The notes under the pieces are model-generated. The model saw nothing but the letters and a program-made list of their open reading frames with translations. It was not told the DNA's origin and did not search any database. A program made the position numbers and the translations under genes. 25,991 nt of DNA. It comes from an uncultured Desulfobacterales bacterium (GTDB lineage: Bacteria > Desulfobacterota > Desulfobulbia > Desulfobulbales > Desulfocapsaceae). Below, piece by piece: positions 1 through 7,463 of the stretch; position 1 is the first letter of the stretch, and the number at the start of each line of letters is the position of its first letter. The stretch is from the NCBI GenBank assembly GCA_937915545.1, contig CALGIJ010000008.1, positions 1 through 25,991 on the forward strand, in the 5' to 3' direction.

Positions 1-229
1 TGGGCAACACCTCGAAGATCCACCAGGTGGCTGCCAGGGCGAACACCGCCAGGGCCCCCTTGCCCTGGTGGCTGAGGGTGAAATTCTTGCCCATGGGGTC
101 GATGGCGTCGGGCCAGGAGGGCGAATAGTAGATGACACAGAAGAGCATGATGCCGAGAAAAAGGAAAAAGACCCGTTTCCAGTCAAAGGCGACTTTGGCC
201 GGTACTGCAGTGACTGCTGAAGATGACAT
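1..229 (-). CDS. DASS/SLC13-family anion transporter, N-terminal part (runs off the window)
   Basis: Only the first 76 codons are present; the gene continues past base 1. The ATG at 229 is preceded by GAGAGGAA, a good ribosome binding site. After about 18 polar residues there is a hydrophobic segment (roughly residues 21-36, FFLFLGIMLFCVIYY). A second begins near residue 63 and ends in the segment ATWWIFEVLP. The latter resembles the early helices of divalent-anion:sodium symporters (DASS/SLC13), which import dicarboxylates or sulfate across the inner membrane. The gene lies 14 nt downstream of the CBS-domain gene and is presumably cotranscribed from the sigma-54-type promoter at 911-925. The substrate cannot be judged from this fragment. 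The family call rests on a short N-terminus, so it is moderately sure. Confidence 0.6.
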   Translation of the reverse strand, partial: MSSSAVTAVPAKVAFDWKRVFFLFLGIMLFCVIYYSPSWPDAIDPMGKNFTLSHQGKGALAVFALAATWWIFEVLP

Positions 230-243
230 GACGAAGGTTCCTC

Positions 244-783
244 TCAATTGGTGTTCATGGTGAAGAGCAGGTCGCCGATCCTGGAGAAGATCTCCGTCAG
301 CTGCACCACCCCGACGAGTTTGCCGCCCTCTGCCACCGGCAGCGAGGTCTCCTTGAGGATGACCATGCACGACATGGCATGGAGCAGGCTGTCATCAGGG
401 GCGAGAATTTTCGCCGGGCGTTCGATGACGCTGCTCAAGGGGGCCTGGAGGTGGTTGCTTCCCTCACGGAGAATGACCCCGTTGAGCAATGTGGTGAGGT
501 CGCTGTACTCCACCTTGACCCCCTCGAAGCGCTTGACGTCGACACTCTCCAGCAGGGTCGAGAAGAGCACGCGCAGGACACCTTGCGGAGTGATTCTGCC
601 GACCAGGCCGCCCCGGTCGTCGACCACCATGAGTTCGTTGAAGCCGCAGGGACCGCTGGCGCCCACCGGGCAGAAGGAGTGCAGCTGGCGGATGGCCTCC
701 TCCACTGTGGCGGTCTGCGCCAGGCTGGGAAAACCGCTCAAAGGCAGCATGATGTCGCGGATGGTTGTGTTGTCTGTACTCAC
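244..783 (-). CDS. CBS-domain pair protein
   Basis: A soluble 179-residue protein made of two CBS motifs. The first spans about residues 8-75 (TIRDIMLPLSG ... FNELMVVDDRGGLVGRIT) and the second about 115-172 (SSVIERPAKILAPDDSLLHAM ... SLPVAEGGKLVGVVQL). CBS pairs bind adenine nucleotides or related ligands and usually gate a partner protein. The GTG at 783 is chosen as start because AGGAG lies 7 nt upstream (791-795); the longer frame to 828 has no comparable site. Its stop is 14 nt from the start of the DASS-type transporter, so it may sense energy state for that transporter, which is an inference. No enzymatic domain is attached. Confidence 0.8.
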   Translation of the reverse strand: MSTDNTTIRDIMLPLSGFPSLAQTATVEEAIRQLHSFCPVGASGPCGFNELMVVDDRGGLVGRITPQGVLRVLFSTLLESVDVKRFEGVKVEYSDLTTLLNGVILREGSNHLQAPLSSVIERPAKILAPDDSLLHAMSCMVILKETSLPVAEGGKLVGVVQLTEIFSRIGDLLFTMNTN

Positions 784-910
784 ATGCAATCTCCTTGGTT
801 GAAGGGAAAAAAGAGCACGCACTTTCACGGTGCGGGACGTTGCGAGAGAACGCTCGCCCTCCTCGTCACGGTGGTCGTCTCGCGACAGGATGGCACTGGG
901 CGCTGATCGA

Positions 911-925
911 GCAAGGTCCGTACCA
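911..925 (-). promoter_or_regulatory. Sigma-54 (-24/-12) promoter of the CBS-transporter operon
   Basis: Read on the minus strand the sequence is TGGTACGGACCTTGCT, against the consensus TGGCACG-N4-TTGCW. The GG (924-923) and GC (912-911) doublets are exactly 10 nt apart and there is one mismatch in the -24 box. Transcription would start near 899, about 115 nt before the GTG at 783. An activator of the required type is encoded nearby at 1711-3117 on the same strand. Confidence 0.7.
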
Positions 926-938
926 GAATGTTCGATTT

Positions 939-957
939 TGTTTCATGTCGTGTAACA
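939..957. promoter_or_regulatory. Imperfect palindrome containing GTTTCAT, just upstream of the -24 box
   Basis: TGTTTCATGTCGTGTAACA reads as TGTTTCA-N5-TGTAACA, with 6 of 7 arm positions complementary. It lies 14 bp upstream of the -24 element and contains the heptamer found again at 1044-1102. It is a plausible operator half-site pair. The protein that binds it is not known from sequence. Confidence 0.45.
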
Positions 958-1043
958 TTTCGACATCTTTGTTTTTTACAATGCCTTTTTCAAGCATCCA
1001 CTGCGGCTTTTCCTGAAATACCGTTCTCTCAGGCAAGGCTTCA

Positions 1044-1113
1044 GTTCCATATTGACTCATAATGTTCCATAGTGTTTCATTTTACACTAATGTATGTTTC
1101 ATTATGGTTCAAT
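1044..1113. repeat. Cluster of GTTYCAT heptamers, candidate upstream activator sites
   Basis: GTTCCAT occurs at 1044-1050 and 1064-1070, GTTTCAT at 1074-1080 and 1096-1102, and the related GTTCAAT at 1107-1113. Start-to-start distances are 20, 10, 22 and 11 bp, close to whole helical turns, so the copies would face the same side of the DNA. They lie about 120-190 bp upstream of the sigma-54-type promoter, the usual position for enhancer-binding proteins. Confidence 0.5.
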
Positions 1114-1340
1114 AGTGGTGGCACAGCACCGCTCTCAGCAGAGCACCAAGGCCAGGAAAACCTGTGGCGATGAGGCCGGCCGGCTCTCGAGGCAAGAGAG
1201 AAAAAGGTACACAGCGGCTATGCCGCAGAAGCAGCAAGGAGAGAAACGGGGATAGGGCGAAGGAGAAGCTGACAGTGGGCGGCAGGAAAGGCGGAGGCGG
1301 GAAGCGGAAATGTACCGCGTCTTACAACAGAAAGAGGCCG

Positions 1341-1691
1341 CTAAAGGCTGAGGTTGGCCCTTGACAGCGGGAGGATATCCCCGGGTTGCAACTCGCCGCG
1401 CAGAAAGCGCTGCAGAGCGACACTATGCTCCCCGATGATATAGTCGATGACCCTGATCTTCTTCCACTGCAGAAACTGGTAATGGCGCTCTTCGATCCCG
1501 CCGCAGATGACCACGGCGATATTCTCCTCCATTACCATATTGCTGAGGTTCTCCGGCGAGGGGCGGTCCATGATGATGGTGCGCGGCCGCCCGGACAGCA
1601 CGCCGTTGTCGGCGGTGGCGATGACCGCCTCGGCGGCGAGGTCGAAACGCTGGGCGATATAGTCTCCCTGGGCGGTGAGCAGTATCTTCAC
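1341..1691 (-). CDS. NifX/NifB-C-terminal-like (dinitrogenase iron-molybdenum cofactor domain) protein
   Basis: A 116-residue single-domain protein. It starts MKILLTAQGDY, with a mid segment VVICGGIEERHYQFLQWKKI and an ending VDYIIGEHSVALQRFLRG. This matches the small alpha/beta domain of NifX, VnfX and the NifB C-terminus, which binds iron-sulfur or iron-molybdenum cluster precursors. No nif genes are in the window, so nitrogen fixation is not implied; related orphan domains accompany sigma-54 activators in anaerobes. The GTG start at 1691 has GGAGG about 10 nt upstream and lies 19 nt after the activator's stop, so the two are probably one operon. A role as a redox- or metal-sensing partner of the activator is inference. 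Confidence 0.7.
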   Translation of the reverse strand: MKILLTAQGDYIAQRFDLAAEAVIATADNGVLSGRPRTIIMDRPSPENLSNMVMEENIAVVICGGIEERHYQFLQWKKIRVIDYIIGEHSVALQRFLRGELQPGDILPLSRANLSL

Positions 1692-1710
1692 GGGTCGGAA
1701 GCCTCCGGGA

Positions 1711-3117
1711 TCAGGCGAGATTGAGCTGGCGCATCTTGCGCCACAGCGTCGAGCGTCCCAGACCGAGCTGCTGCGCGGCCTTGGAACGATTCCCCCTGGC
1801 CGTTCTCAGGGCGTCGAGAATCATCTCGCGCTCCACCGTCCGCCAGCTTTCCCCCTCGCCCGTCTCACCCCTGGGTTCCCGCGGCTCACGACCGGCAGTG
1901 GGGGGCGCCGGCGGCGCGGGAGCCCGCTGCCCGACGCCCACCTCTCTGGTAAAGAGGTAGCGGGGCAGATCCTCGCCATCGATGACGCTCTTGCCGCAGA
2001 CATTGACGCAGTATTCGACGATATTGCGCAGTTCGCGAATATTACCGGGATAGGAATAGGCGAGCAGCAGTTCCAGCGCCTCGGCGGAGAAGGTCTGCCT
2101 CTCTTTGCCGAGATGATCGGCGTAGTCGCCGAGGAAGTGGTCGAGGAGGAAGCGGATATCGCCGTCGCGCTCGCGCAGCGGGGGCAAATGAATCTGCAGC
2201 ACGTTGAGCCGGTAAAAGAGGTCCTCGCGAAAGGCGCCGCGGTCGACCTGCTCGCGCAGCGAGCGATGGGTGGCGGCGATGACCCTGACGTCGACGCGCT
2301 CCTTGGTCTCGCCGCCGACACGGAAATAGCTGCGGTCGTCGAGCACCGACAGCAGTTTGACCTGCAGCGGCAGCGGCATGTCGCCGATCTCGGTGAGGAA
2401 GATGGTCCCCTTGTCGGCAAGCTTGAACATCCCCGGCTTGTCGCGCACCGCCCCGGTGAAGGCCCCCTTGACATGGCCGAAGAGCTCGGACTCGAGCAGT
2501 TCAGGGGGCAGAGCGCCACAGTTGATCTTGACGAACTGGAATTTTCCCCGCGCCGAATTACGGTGAATGGCCTCGGCGATCTTGTCCTTGCCGGTGCCGG
2601 TCTCGCCGGTGATAAGGATCGAAGCGTCGGTGTGAGCCATCAGCGGCATGACATTGAAGACATCCTGCATCTTCTTGCTATGGCCGATGATATCAGTCGT
2701 CCAGTCGCCGAAGAGGGTGCTCTTGGCCTTGGCCTGCAGCTGGGAGATGTCTTCGAGAACGACGAGGATGCCCACCGCCTGGCTGTTGCGCCGCAGGCGC
2801 AGGGCGGACAGGGTGAAGCGCACCGCGACGCGCATGCGGTTGCGGTCGATGATGTCGCCATCCATGGACACCGGCTCGCCGCTGTCGAGCACACGCTGAA
2901 AGAGCTGCCCCCGGCCGTTGGGGAGATTGCTGCGGAGGATGAACTCGGCGTACACCCCGATAGCGCTGTCGCGGCGGTAGCCGGTCAGTACCTCGAGCAG
3001 GGGGTTGACGGCGACGATCCTCGCCCCTTCGTCGAGCACCGCCGACGCGTGAGGTATGCCGGCCAGGAGATCTTCGAGGAAGACCTCGCCGGGCACGGCC
3101 AAGGGTTTTCTGCTCAT
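1711..3117 (-). CDS. PAS - AAA+ - Fis-type sigma-54-dependent transcriptional activator
   Basis: A 468-residue bacterial enhancer-binding protein. An N-terminal PAS domain (about residues 12-125) is followed by the AAA+ domain with Walker A GETGTGKD (near 171), an intact GAFTGA loop (near 217) and the FREDLFYRLNV segment. A proline-rich linker leads to a Fis-type helix-turn-helix (about 425-468, ending RSTLWRKMRQLNLA). The protein remodels sigma-54 RNA polymerase and should drive -24/-12 promoters such as the one at 911. Walker B reads IFLTEIGD, with Thr242 where Asp is usual; the following Glu is kept. The start at 3117 has only a weak ribosome binding site, but upstream codons do not look like this family. 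It sits between paaK and the NifX-like gene on the same strand. Confidence 0.85.
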   Translation of the reverse strand: MSRKPLAVPGEVFLEDLLAGIPHASAVLDEGARIVAVNPLLEVLTGYRRDSAIGVYAEFILRSNLPNGRGQLFQRVLDSGEPVSMDGDIIDRNRMRVAVRFTLSALRLRRNSQAVGILVVLEDISQLQAKAKSTLFGDWTTDIIGHSKKMQDVFNVMPLMAHTDASILITGETGTGKDKIAEAIHRNSARGKFQFVKINCGALPPELLESELFGHVKGAFTGAVRDKPGMFKLADKGTIFLTEIGDMPLPLQVKLLSVLDDRSYFRVGGETKERVDVRVIAATHRSLREQVDRGAFREDLFYRLNVLQIHLPPLRERDGDIRFLLDHFLGDYADHLGKERQTFSAEALELLLAYSYPGNIRELRNIVEYCVNVCGKSVIDGEDLPRYLFTREVGVGQRAPAPPAPPTAGREPREPRGETGEGESWRTVEREMILDALRTARGNRSKAAQQLGLGRSTLWRKMRQLNLA

Positions 3118-3310
3118 AGGGATACAGGGTCGCAGCCCTGAGAATGGTGACGAAGGTCGGCAACACCACGCGGCGGCCTCGGCTCGCCCCGGGCAGGATG
3201 CCGGTCGGAGCCGCCGCACTGACGACAGTCACCCTAGCTCGTTCCCGCCGATAACGCAAGATTCTCTTTGCCTCCAGCCATAATGGCGCGGAGCAGGCAG
3301 GTGTCCTGGC

Positions 3311-4609
3311 TCAGAGCTGGCGCTTGTCGAGCACCCGGTTGCCGTGCCCTTCGACCTTCTCCAGGGTCTTCTCCTCCACCAGCTTGACCTGCACCTGCAG
3401 ACCGAGGTCGGTCGCCAGCCGCTCCTGGATGCGGTCGGCCAGGGCCCACTGTTTGCGGACCTCGTCGAAGAAGAGCGACTCGGTGACCTCGACCATCACC
3501 GTCAGCCGGTCCTCGTGGCGCTCGCGCTCGACGACGATGAGATAGGGCGAGTCGGGGCCGTTGATTTCGGCCAGGGCCGCGGCGATCTGCCCCGGGAAGA
3601 CGTTGACGCCGCGGACGATGAGCATGTCGTCGGAGCGCCCCTGGATGCGGCTGATGCGGCGCAGGGTGCGGCCGCAGGGACAGGGGCCGGGGAGGAAGGA
3701 GGCGAGGTCGCGGGTGCGGTAGCGCAGCACCGGGAAGGCCTCCTTGGTGAGGGTGGTGATGACCAGCTCGCCGGTTTCGCCTTCCGGCACCGGCTGCAGG
3801 GTCTGCGGGTCGAGGATCTCCACCAGGAAGTGGTCCTCGTTGACATGGAGCCCGCGGCACTCGCGGCACTCCCCCGCTACCCCCGGACCCATGATCTCGG
3901 AGAGCCCGTAGTTGTCAGTGGCGACGATGCCGAGCCGTTCGGCGATCTCGGCGCGCATCGCCTCCGACCAGCGTTCGGCGCCGAAGATGCCGTACTTGAG
4001 GGAGAGCTCGCTGGGGTTGAGGCCAATCTCCATCATCGTCTCCACCAGCTTGAGGGCGTGGGAGGGGGTGCAGACCAGGGCGGTGGTCTTGAAGTCGCGC
4101 ATGATGCGCAGCTGCCGCTTGATATGGGCGGTGGAGATGGGGATCACCGAGGCGCCGAGGCGCTCGGCGCCGTAGTGCAGACCGAGGCCGCCGGTGAGGA
4201 TGCCGTAATCATGGGCGATCTGCACCACGTCCTCGGCGGTGACGCCGGCGGCGCACAAGAGCCGCGCCACCAGGTCGGCCCAGTTCTTGATATCGTTGCG
4301 GGTGTAGCCTACCACCGTGGTCATGCCGGCGGCGCCGGAGGTGGAGTGGATGCGCACCACGTCGCGCAGCGGCACGGCGAAGAGGCCGTAGGGATAATTG
4401 GCGTGCAGGTCCTCCTTGGTGGTGAAGGGCAGCGCCGCCAGGGCCTCGAGACTGGTCACCGTTTCGAAATCAAAGCGCGCCTCGTGCAGGCGTCGCCGGT
4501 AGAAGGGCACGTGGGTGCCGAGACGGTACAGGGTGGCCTGCAGCCGTTCCAGCTGCAGTTGATCGAGATCCTCCCGGGCCATGCATTCGTATTGCTCTTG
4601 CCAGTACAT
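3311..4609 (-). CDS. paaK: Phenylacetate-CoA ligase (AMP-forming)
   Basis: A 432-residue cytoplasmic ligase, normal length for the family, that activates phenylacetate or a related aryl acid with ATP and CoA. Family features are the opening segment YWQEQYECMAREDL, the motif YGLSEIMGPGVA (about residues 239-250), RYRTRDL, and the C-terminal hinge RIQGRSDDMLIVRGVNVFPGQI. The phosphate-binding loop reads STSGAAGMTTVVGYT, where most relatives have SSGTTGKPTVVGYT; this is unusual. ATG 4609 is preferred, with GGGGGAAGG directly upstream; a TTG four codons earlier is possible. It lies downstream of the liv genes and upstream of the sigma-54 activator, suggesting uptake and activation of an aromatic acid, for instance from aromatic amino-acid breakdown. 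No indolepyruvate oxidoreductase genes are in the window. Confidence 0.87.
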   Translation of the reverse strand: MYWQEQYECMAREDLDQLQLERLQATLYRLGTHVPFYRRRLHEARFDFETVTSLEALAALPFTTKEDLHANYPYGLFAVPLRDVVRIHSTSGAAGMTTVVGYTRNDIKNWADLVARLLCAAGVTAEDVVQIAHDYGILTGGLGLHYGAERLGASVIPISTAHIKRQLRIMRDFKTTALVCTPSHALKLVETMMEIGLNPSELSLKYGIFGAERWSEAMRAEIAERLGIVATDNYGLSEIMGPGVAGECRECRGLHVNEDHFLVEILDPQTLQPVPEGETGELVITTLTKEAFPVLRYRTRDLASFLPGPCPCGRTLRRISRIQGRSDDMLIVRGVNVFPGQIAAALAEINGPDSPYLIVVERERHEDRLTVMVEVTESLFFDEVRKQWALADRIQERLATDLGLQVQVKLVEEKTLEKVEGHGNRVLDKRQL

Positions 4610-4757
4610 GCCTTCCCCCAAAACTCACAGTGATATGGCCGGCGGCGGACGCCACTCTCGGCCGTTGCGGTGCGCCGACGTTTCTCTGTCAGCGGCAAAG
4701 AAATCTGTTTTCACATAATTTCCCAGACAGCAGAGGGCGAGTCAATCGCGATGCAGG

Positions 4758-4778
4758 CCGGCATGAGAATTTTGCCGG
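4758..4778. repeat. Inverted repeat in the livF-paaK gap
   Basis: CCGGCA and TGCCGG arms are separated by 9 nt within the 276-nt gap (4610-4885) between livF and paaK. The gap is long enough for a separate paaK promoter and is AT-rich around 4680-4730, but I found no well-spaced -24/-12 or -35/-10 pair. The repeat could be an operator or a weak RNA hairpin. Confidence 0.3.
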
Positions 4779-4885
4779 AAAAGTTCGCACCGCGCCCGCG
4801 GCCGCCCCGCTGCGCCACGCCGCCCCAAGATCATTTTCGCGAAAAACCTCGGCTTTGCCAAAAGAAAAATCACCCCGCGAAACGA

Positions 4886-5611
4886 TCACCCCTCCAGCTT
4901 TTCGCGGCCGAGGTAGGCGCGCTGCACGTCGCGGTTGGCAAGGAGGTCCTCGGCCGGCCCCTGGATGATCACCTTGCCGGTCTCGAGCACGTAGCCGCGG
5001 TCGGCGATGGCCAGGGCGGCCTTGGCGTTCTGCTCCACCAGCAGCACGGTGTTGCCCTCCTGGCGCAGGCGGGCGATGATGGCGAAGATGTCGCGGACAA
5101 TCAGCGGCGCGAGCCCGGTGGAGGGCTCGTCCATCATCACCAGCGAGGGCCGCGACATCAGCGCCCGGCCCATGGCGAGCATCTGCTGCTCGCCGCCGGA
5201 CAGGGTCCCGGCCAGCTGTTTGCGACGTTCCCTGAGGATGGGAAAGAGCTCGTACTGATGGGCGAGGAGCCCGTCCAACTCGCCGCGCTTTTCCCGCGCC
5301 AGGGGGTGGCCGCCGAGCAGCAGGTTCTCCTCGACGGTCATCGCCGCGAACACCTGGCGCCCTTCCGGCACCAGGACGCAGCCCCGCGCCGGAATACGCG
5401 ACGCAGAGAGGAGGGTGAGGTCCTCGTCCTGGAAGCGGATCTCCCCCGAGGTAGCGCCGACCAGGCCGGAGATGGCCCCGAGCAGGGTGGTCTTGCCGGA
5501 GCCGTTGGCACCGATGATGGCGACGATTTCGCCGGCGCTAACGTGCATCGACACCTTGCGCAGCACCCGCAGCTTGCCGTAACCGGCCTCCAGATTACGT
5601 ATCTTGAGCAT
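4886..5611 (-). CDS. livF: Branched-chain amino-acid-type ABC transporter ATP-binding protein LivF
   Basis: A 241-residue cytoplasmic ATPase. It shows Walker A GANGSGKTT (34-42), a Q-loop at Gln86 in EGRQVF, the signature LSGGEQQ (137-143), and Walker B LVMMDEPSTGLAP with Asp161-Glu162. The EGRQVFAAMTVEENLLLG stretch is typical of LivF. With LivG it powers import through LivH and LivM. It begins 9 nt after livG, with an AGGAGGGAC-like site before the ATG at 5611, so it is in the same operon. The family also transports aromatic and other carboxylic compounds, so the neighbouring phenylacetate-CoA ligase makes the substrate uncertain. Confidence 0.92.
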   Translation of the reverse strand: MLKIRNLEAGYGKLRVLRKVSMHVSAGEIVAIIGANGSGKTTLLGAISGLVGATSGEIRFQDEDLTLLSASRIPARGCVLVPEGRQVFAAMTVEENLLLGGHPLAREKRGELDGLLAHQYELFPILRERRKQLAGTLSGGEQQMLAMGRALMSRPSLVMMDEPSTGLAPLIVRDIFAIIARLRQEGNTVLLVEQNAKAALAIADRGYVLETGKVIIQGPAEDLLANRDVQRAYLGREKLEG

Positions 5612-5620
5612 TGTCCCTCC

Positions 5621-6376
5621 TCACTCGCCGAGATAGACCTTGACCACCTCGGGATGCCGCTGGATGACCTCGGGGACATCCTCGGCGATCTTGCGGCCGA
5701 AACTGAGCACGACGATCTCGTCGGAGATATCCATGACCAGGGACATGTCGTGTTCAACGAGGAGAATGGTGATGCCGAGGTCGCGGATGCGGCCGATAAG
5801 GCGGCCGAGCTCCGCCGTTTCGTAGATATTGAGGCCGGCAGCAGGCTCGTCGAGGAGCAGCAGGGTTGGCTCCAGGGCCAGGGCGCGGGCCAGTTCCACC
5901 GCCCGCTGCCGCCCGAAGTCGAGGTTGACCGCCGGGGTGTCGGCGCAGTCGGCGATGCCCATGAAGTCAAGCAGCTCAAGCGAGCGTTCGCGGATGGCGC
6001 GCTCCTCGCGGCGACAGGCCGGGGTACGCAGCATGGCCCCGAAGAAGCCCACCGCAGTGCGCACATGGCGCCCGACCATGACGTTCTCGAGCGCGCTCAT
6101 GCCATGAAACATCTTAATGTTCTGGAAGGTGCGGGCGATGCCCCGCCGTGCCACCTGGCAGGGCTGCAGGCCGTGGATCGGCTGGCCCTGGAAGAGGATG
6201 GCGCCGCTGCTCGGGGAGAGCATGCCGGCGATGAGGTTGAACAGCGTCGTCTTGCCGGCGCCGTTGGGGCCGATGACCGCCTTGATCGCCCCCCTGGCGA
6301 GGGTGAAGCCGACATCGTCCACCGCCTGCAGGCCGCCGAAGCGCTTGCCGAGGTGCTCTATGGCGAGCAGGGTCAT
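5621..6376 (-). CDS. livG: Branched-chain amino-acid-type ABC transporter ATP-binding protein LivG
   Basis: A 251-residue ATPase with Walker A GPNGAGKTT (36-44), Q-loop ARTFQNIKMF (Gln85), and Walker B LLLLDEPAAGLN (Asp176-Glu177). The ABC signature is LDFGRQR (152-158) rather than the usual LSYGQQR, a conservative but noticeable change. The C-terminal part has the LivG-type HDMSLVMDISDEIVVLSFG segment. Its ATG overlaps the end of livM by 4 nt (6373-6376), which indicates translational coupling. It acts with LivF on the cytoplasmic face of the permease. Confidence 0.92.
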   Translation of the reverse strand: MTLLAIEHLGKRFGGLQAVDDVGFTLARGAIKAVIGPNGAGKTTLFNLIAGMLSPSSGAILFQGQPIHGLQPCQVARRGIARTFQNIKMFHGMSALENVMVGRHVRTAVGFFGAMLRTPACRREERAIRERSLELLDFMGIADCADTPAVNLDFGRQRAVELARALALEPTLLLLDEPAAGLNIYETAELGRLIGRIRDLGITILLVEHDMSLVMDISDEIVVLSFGRKIAEDVPEVIQRHPEVVKVYLGE

Positions 6377-7461
6377 GGTGCAGCCTCCCCGCTCTTGCCA
6401 CGCCGCGCCAGGCTCGCCAGACGCTCGCGCCAGCGGCCGTCCGGGAGGAGGCTGAAGATGCCGCCCGGGGCATAGAGCATGATGGCAATGAGGATGAGGG
6501 CGAAGACCGCGTCGTCATAGCTGCCGAAGACCCCGCGCAGGGAGAGGAAATTGAGCAGCACCCCCATGGTCAGGGCCCCCCAGAGGTGCGCCATGCCACC
6601 CACGGCGACGATGGCCACCCAGCGCACCGACTTCATCACTCCGGCCTCGGAGGGGCCGATGCCACCGTTGTAGTGAGTCATCAACACCCCGGCCAAGGCG
6701 GCGTAGACGGCGGAGAGCACGAACACCTTGAGCTTGTACCTGGCGACATCGACCCCCATGGCGTCGGCGGCCTCAGGCGAGCCGTGGATGGCGCGCAGGG
6801 CTCGCCCGGGGCGGGAGTCGATGAGGTGGCGCAGGAGCAGCACCGCGACCAGCAGCACCATCCAGGCGACATAGTAGTTGGCGACGCGTCCGGCGCTGTC
6901 GCCGCTCACTGTCAGCCCCGGGAGGAGGGGGAAACCCGGCACGCCGGAGATACCGTCGGCCTCGCCGAAATACTCACTGGCCAGCACCAGGCGGTAGACG
7001 ATGATACCGAAGCCGAGGGTGGCCATGGCCAGGTAGTGGCCCTTGAGCTTGAGCACCGGCACTCCCAGGGCCAGGGCGACCAGGGCGGCAGCAAGCACCG
7101 CCGCTGCCGCCGCTGCCCAGGGGGCCACCGTCAGCAGCTGCGCGCCGTAGAGGTCCTGGCCGTGGTTCAGGCAGCCGAGGGCATCGAGAGACCTCACCAC
7201 CGGGCTTTCCGCCCAGGGGAGGAGGTCACGGGTGGTGAGGCCCGCCGAGAGGTAGCCGCCTATCGCGAAAAAGCCGGCATGGCCGAGGGAGATCTGCCCG
7301 GCATAGCCCATGAGCACACACAGGCCGACGATGAGCAGCGAGTAGTAGGCGGCCATGGTCAGCTGGGTCAGGTAATAGGCGCTGTCGCTGGCGGCGGTGA
7401 AGAGCTGCACCAGCACCACCGCCGCCATGACCGGCAGAAAGACGAATTCTTTGGCAGACAC
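6373..7461 (-). CDS. livM: Branched-chain amino-acid-type ABC transporter permease LivM
   Basis: A 362-residue integral membrane permease with about nine hydrophobic segments. The family block GLCVLMGYAGQISLGHAGFFAIGGY (about residues 46-70) and the later GVPVLKLKGHYLAMATLGFG and RAIHGSPEAADAMGVDV segments are characteristic of LivM. It forms the transmembrane channel with LivH. The ATG lies 2 nt past the livH stop and the 3' end overlaps livG, so the genes are tightly coupled. A Cys-containing periplasmic insertion near residues 75-105 is somewhat longer than I expect for the family, but this cannot be measured here. Confidence 0.9.
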   Translation of the reverse strand: MSAKEFVFLPVMAAVVLVQLFTAASDSAYYLTQLTMAAYYSLLIVGLCVLMGYAGQISLGHAGFFAIGGYLSAGLTTRDLLPWAESPVVRSLDALGCLNHGQDLYGAQLLTVAPWAAAAAAVLAAALVALALGVPVLKLKGHYLAMATLGFGIIVYRLVLASEYFGEADGISGVPGFPLLPGLTVSGDSAGRVANYYVAWMVLLVAVLLLRHLIDSRPGRALRAIHGSPEAADAMGVDVARYKLKVFVLSAVYAALAGVLMTHYNGGIGPSEAGVMKSVRWVAIVAVGGMAHLWGALTMGVLLNFLSLRGVFGSYDDAVFALILIAIMLYAPGGIFSLLPDGRWRERLASLARRGKSGEAAP

Positions 7462-7463
7462 CG

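Larger units (their letters stand above)
784..1340. other. Intergenic regulatory region between NifX-like gene and CBS-transporter operon
   Basis: No convincing gene is seen in this 557-nt stretch. The left part holds the 5' leader and a sigma-54-type promoter for the leftward CBS-transporter operon. The middle (about 930-1115) is AT-richer and carries repeated GTTYCAT heptamers. The right part (1160-1340) is purine-rich and I recognise nothing there. An open frame on the minus strand at 866-1060 overlaps the promoter and is not called. Confidence 0.6.

Noticed and set aside
866..1060. Minus-strand open frame of 64 codons with fairly protein-like content
   Set aside because: It overlaps the sigma-54-type promoter and the GTTTCAT palindrome, has no ribosome binding site, and its end reads as low-complexity Arg/Pro.
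1675..3141. 488-codon plus-strand open frame
   Set aside because: Antisense to the sigma-54 activator; a product of high-GC codon use. The minus-strand protein has all family motifs.
4610..4885. Sigma-54 promoter in front of paaK
   Set aside because: I searched for GG-N10-GC on the minus strand with TGG and TTGC ends; only GC-rich chance matches without the TGGCA/TTGC core were present.
4670..6475. 601-codon plus-strand open frame
   Set aside because: Antisense to livF and livG, rich in His, Gly, Asp and Glu as expected of the complement of GC-biased codons.
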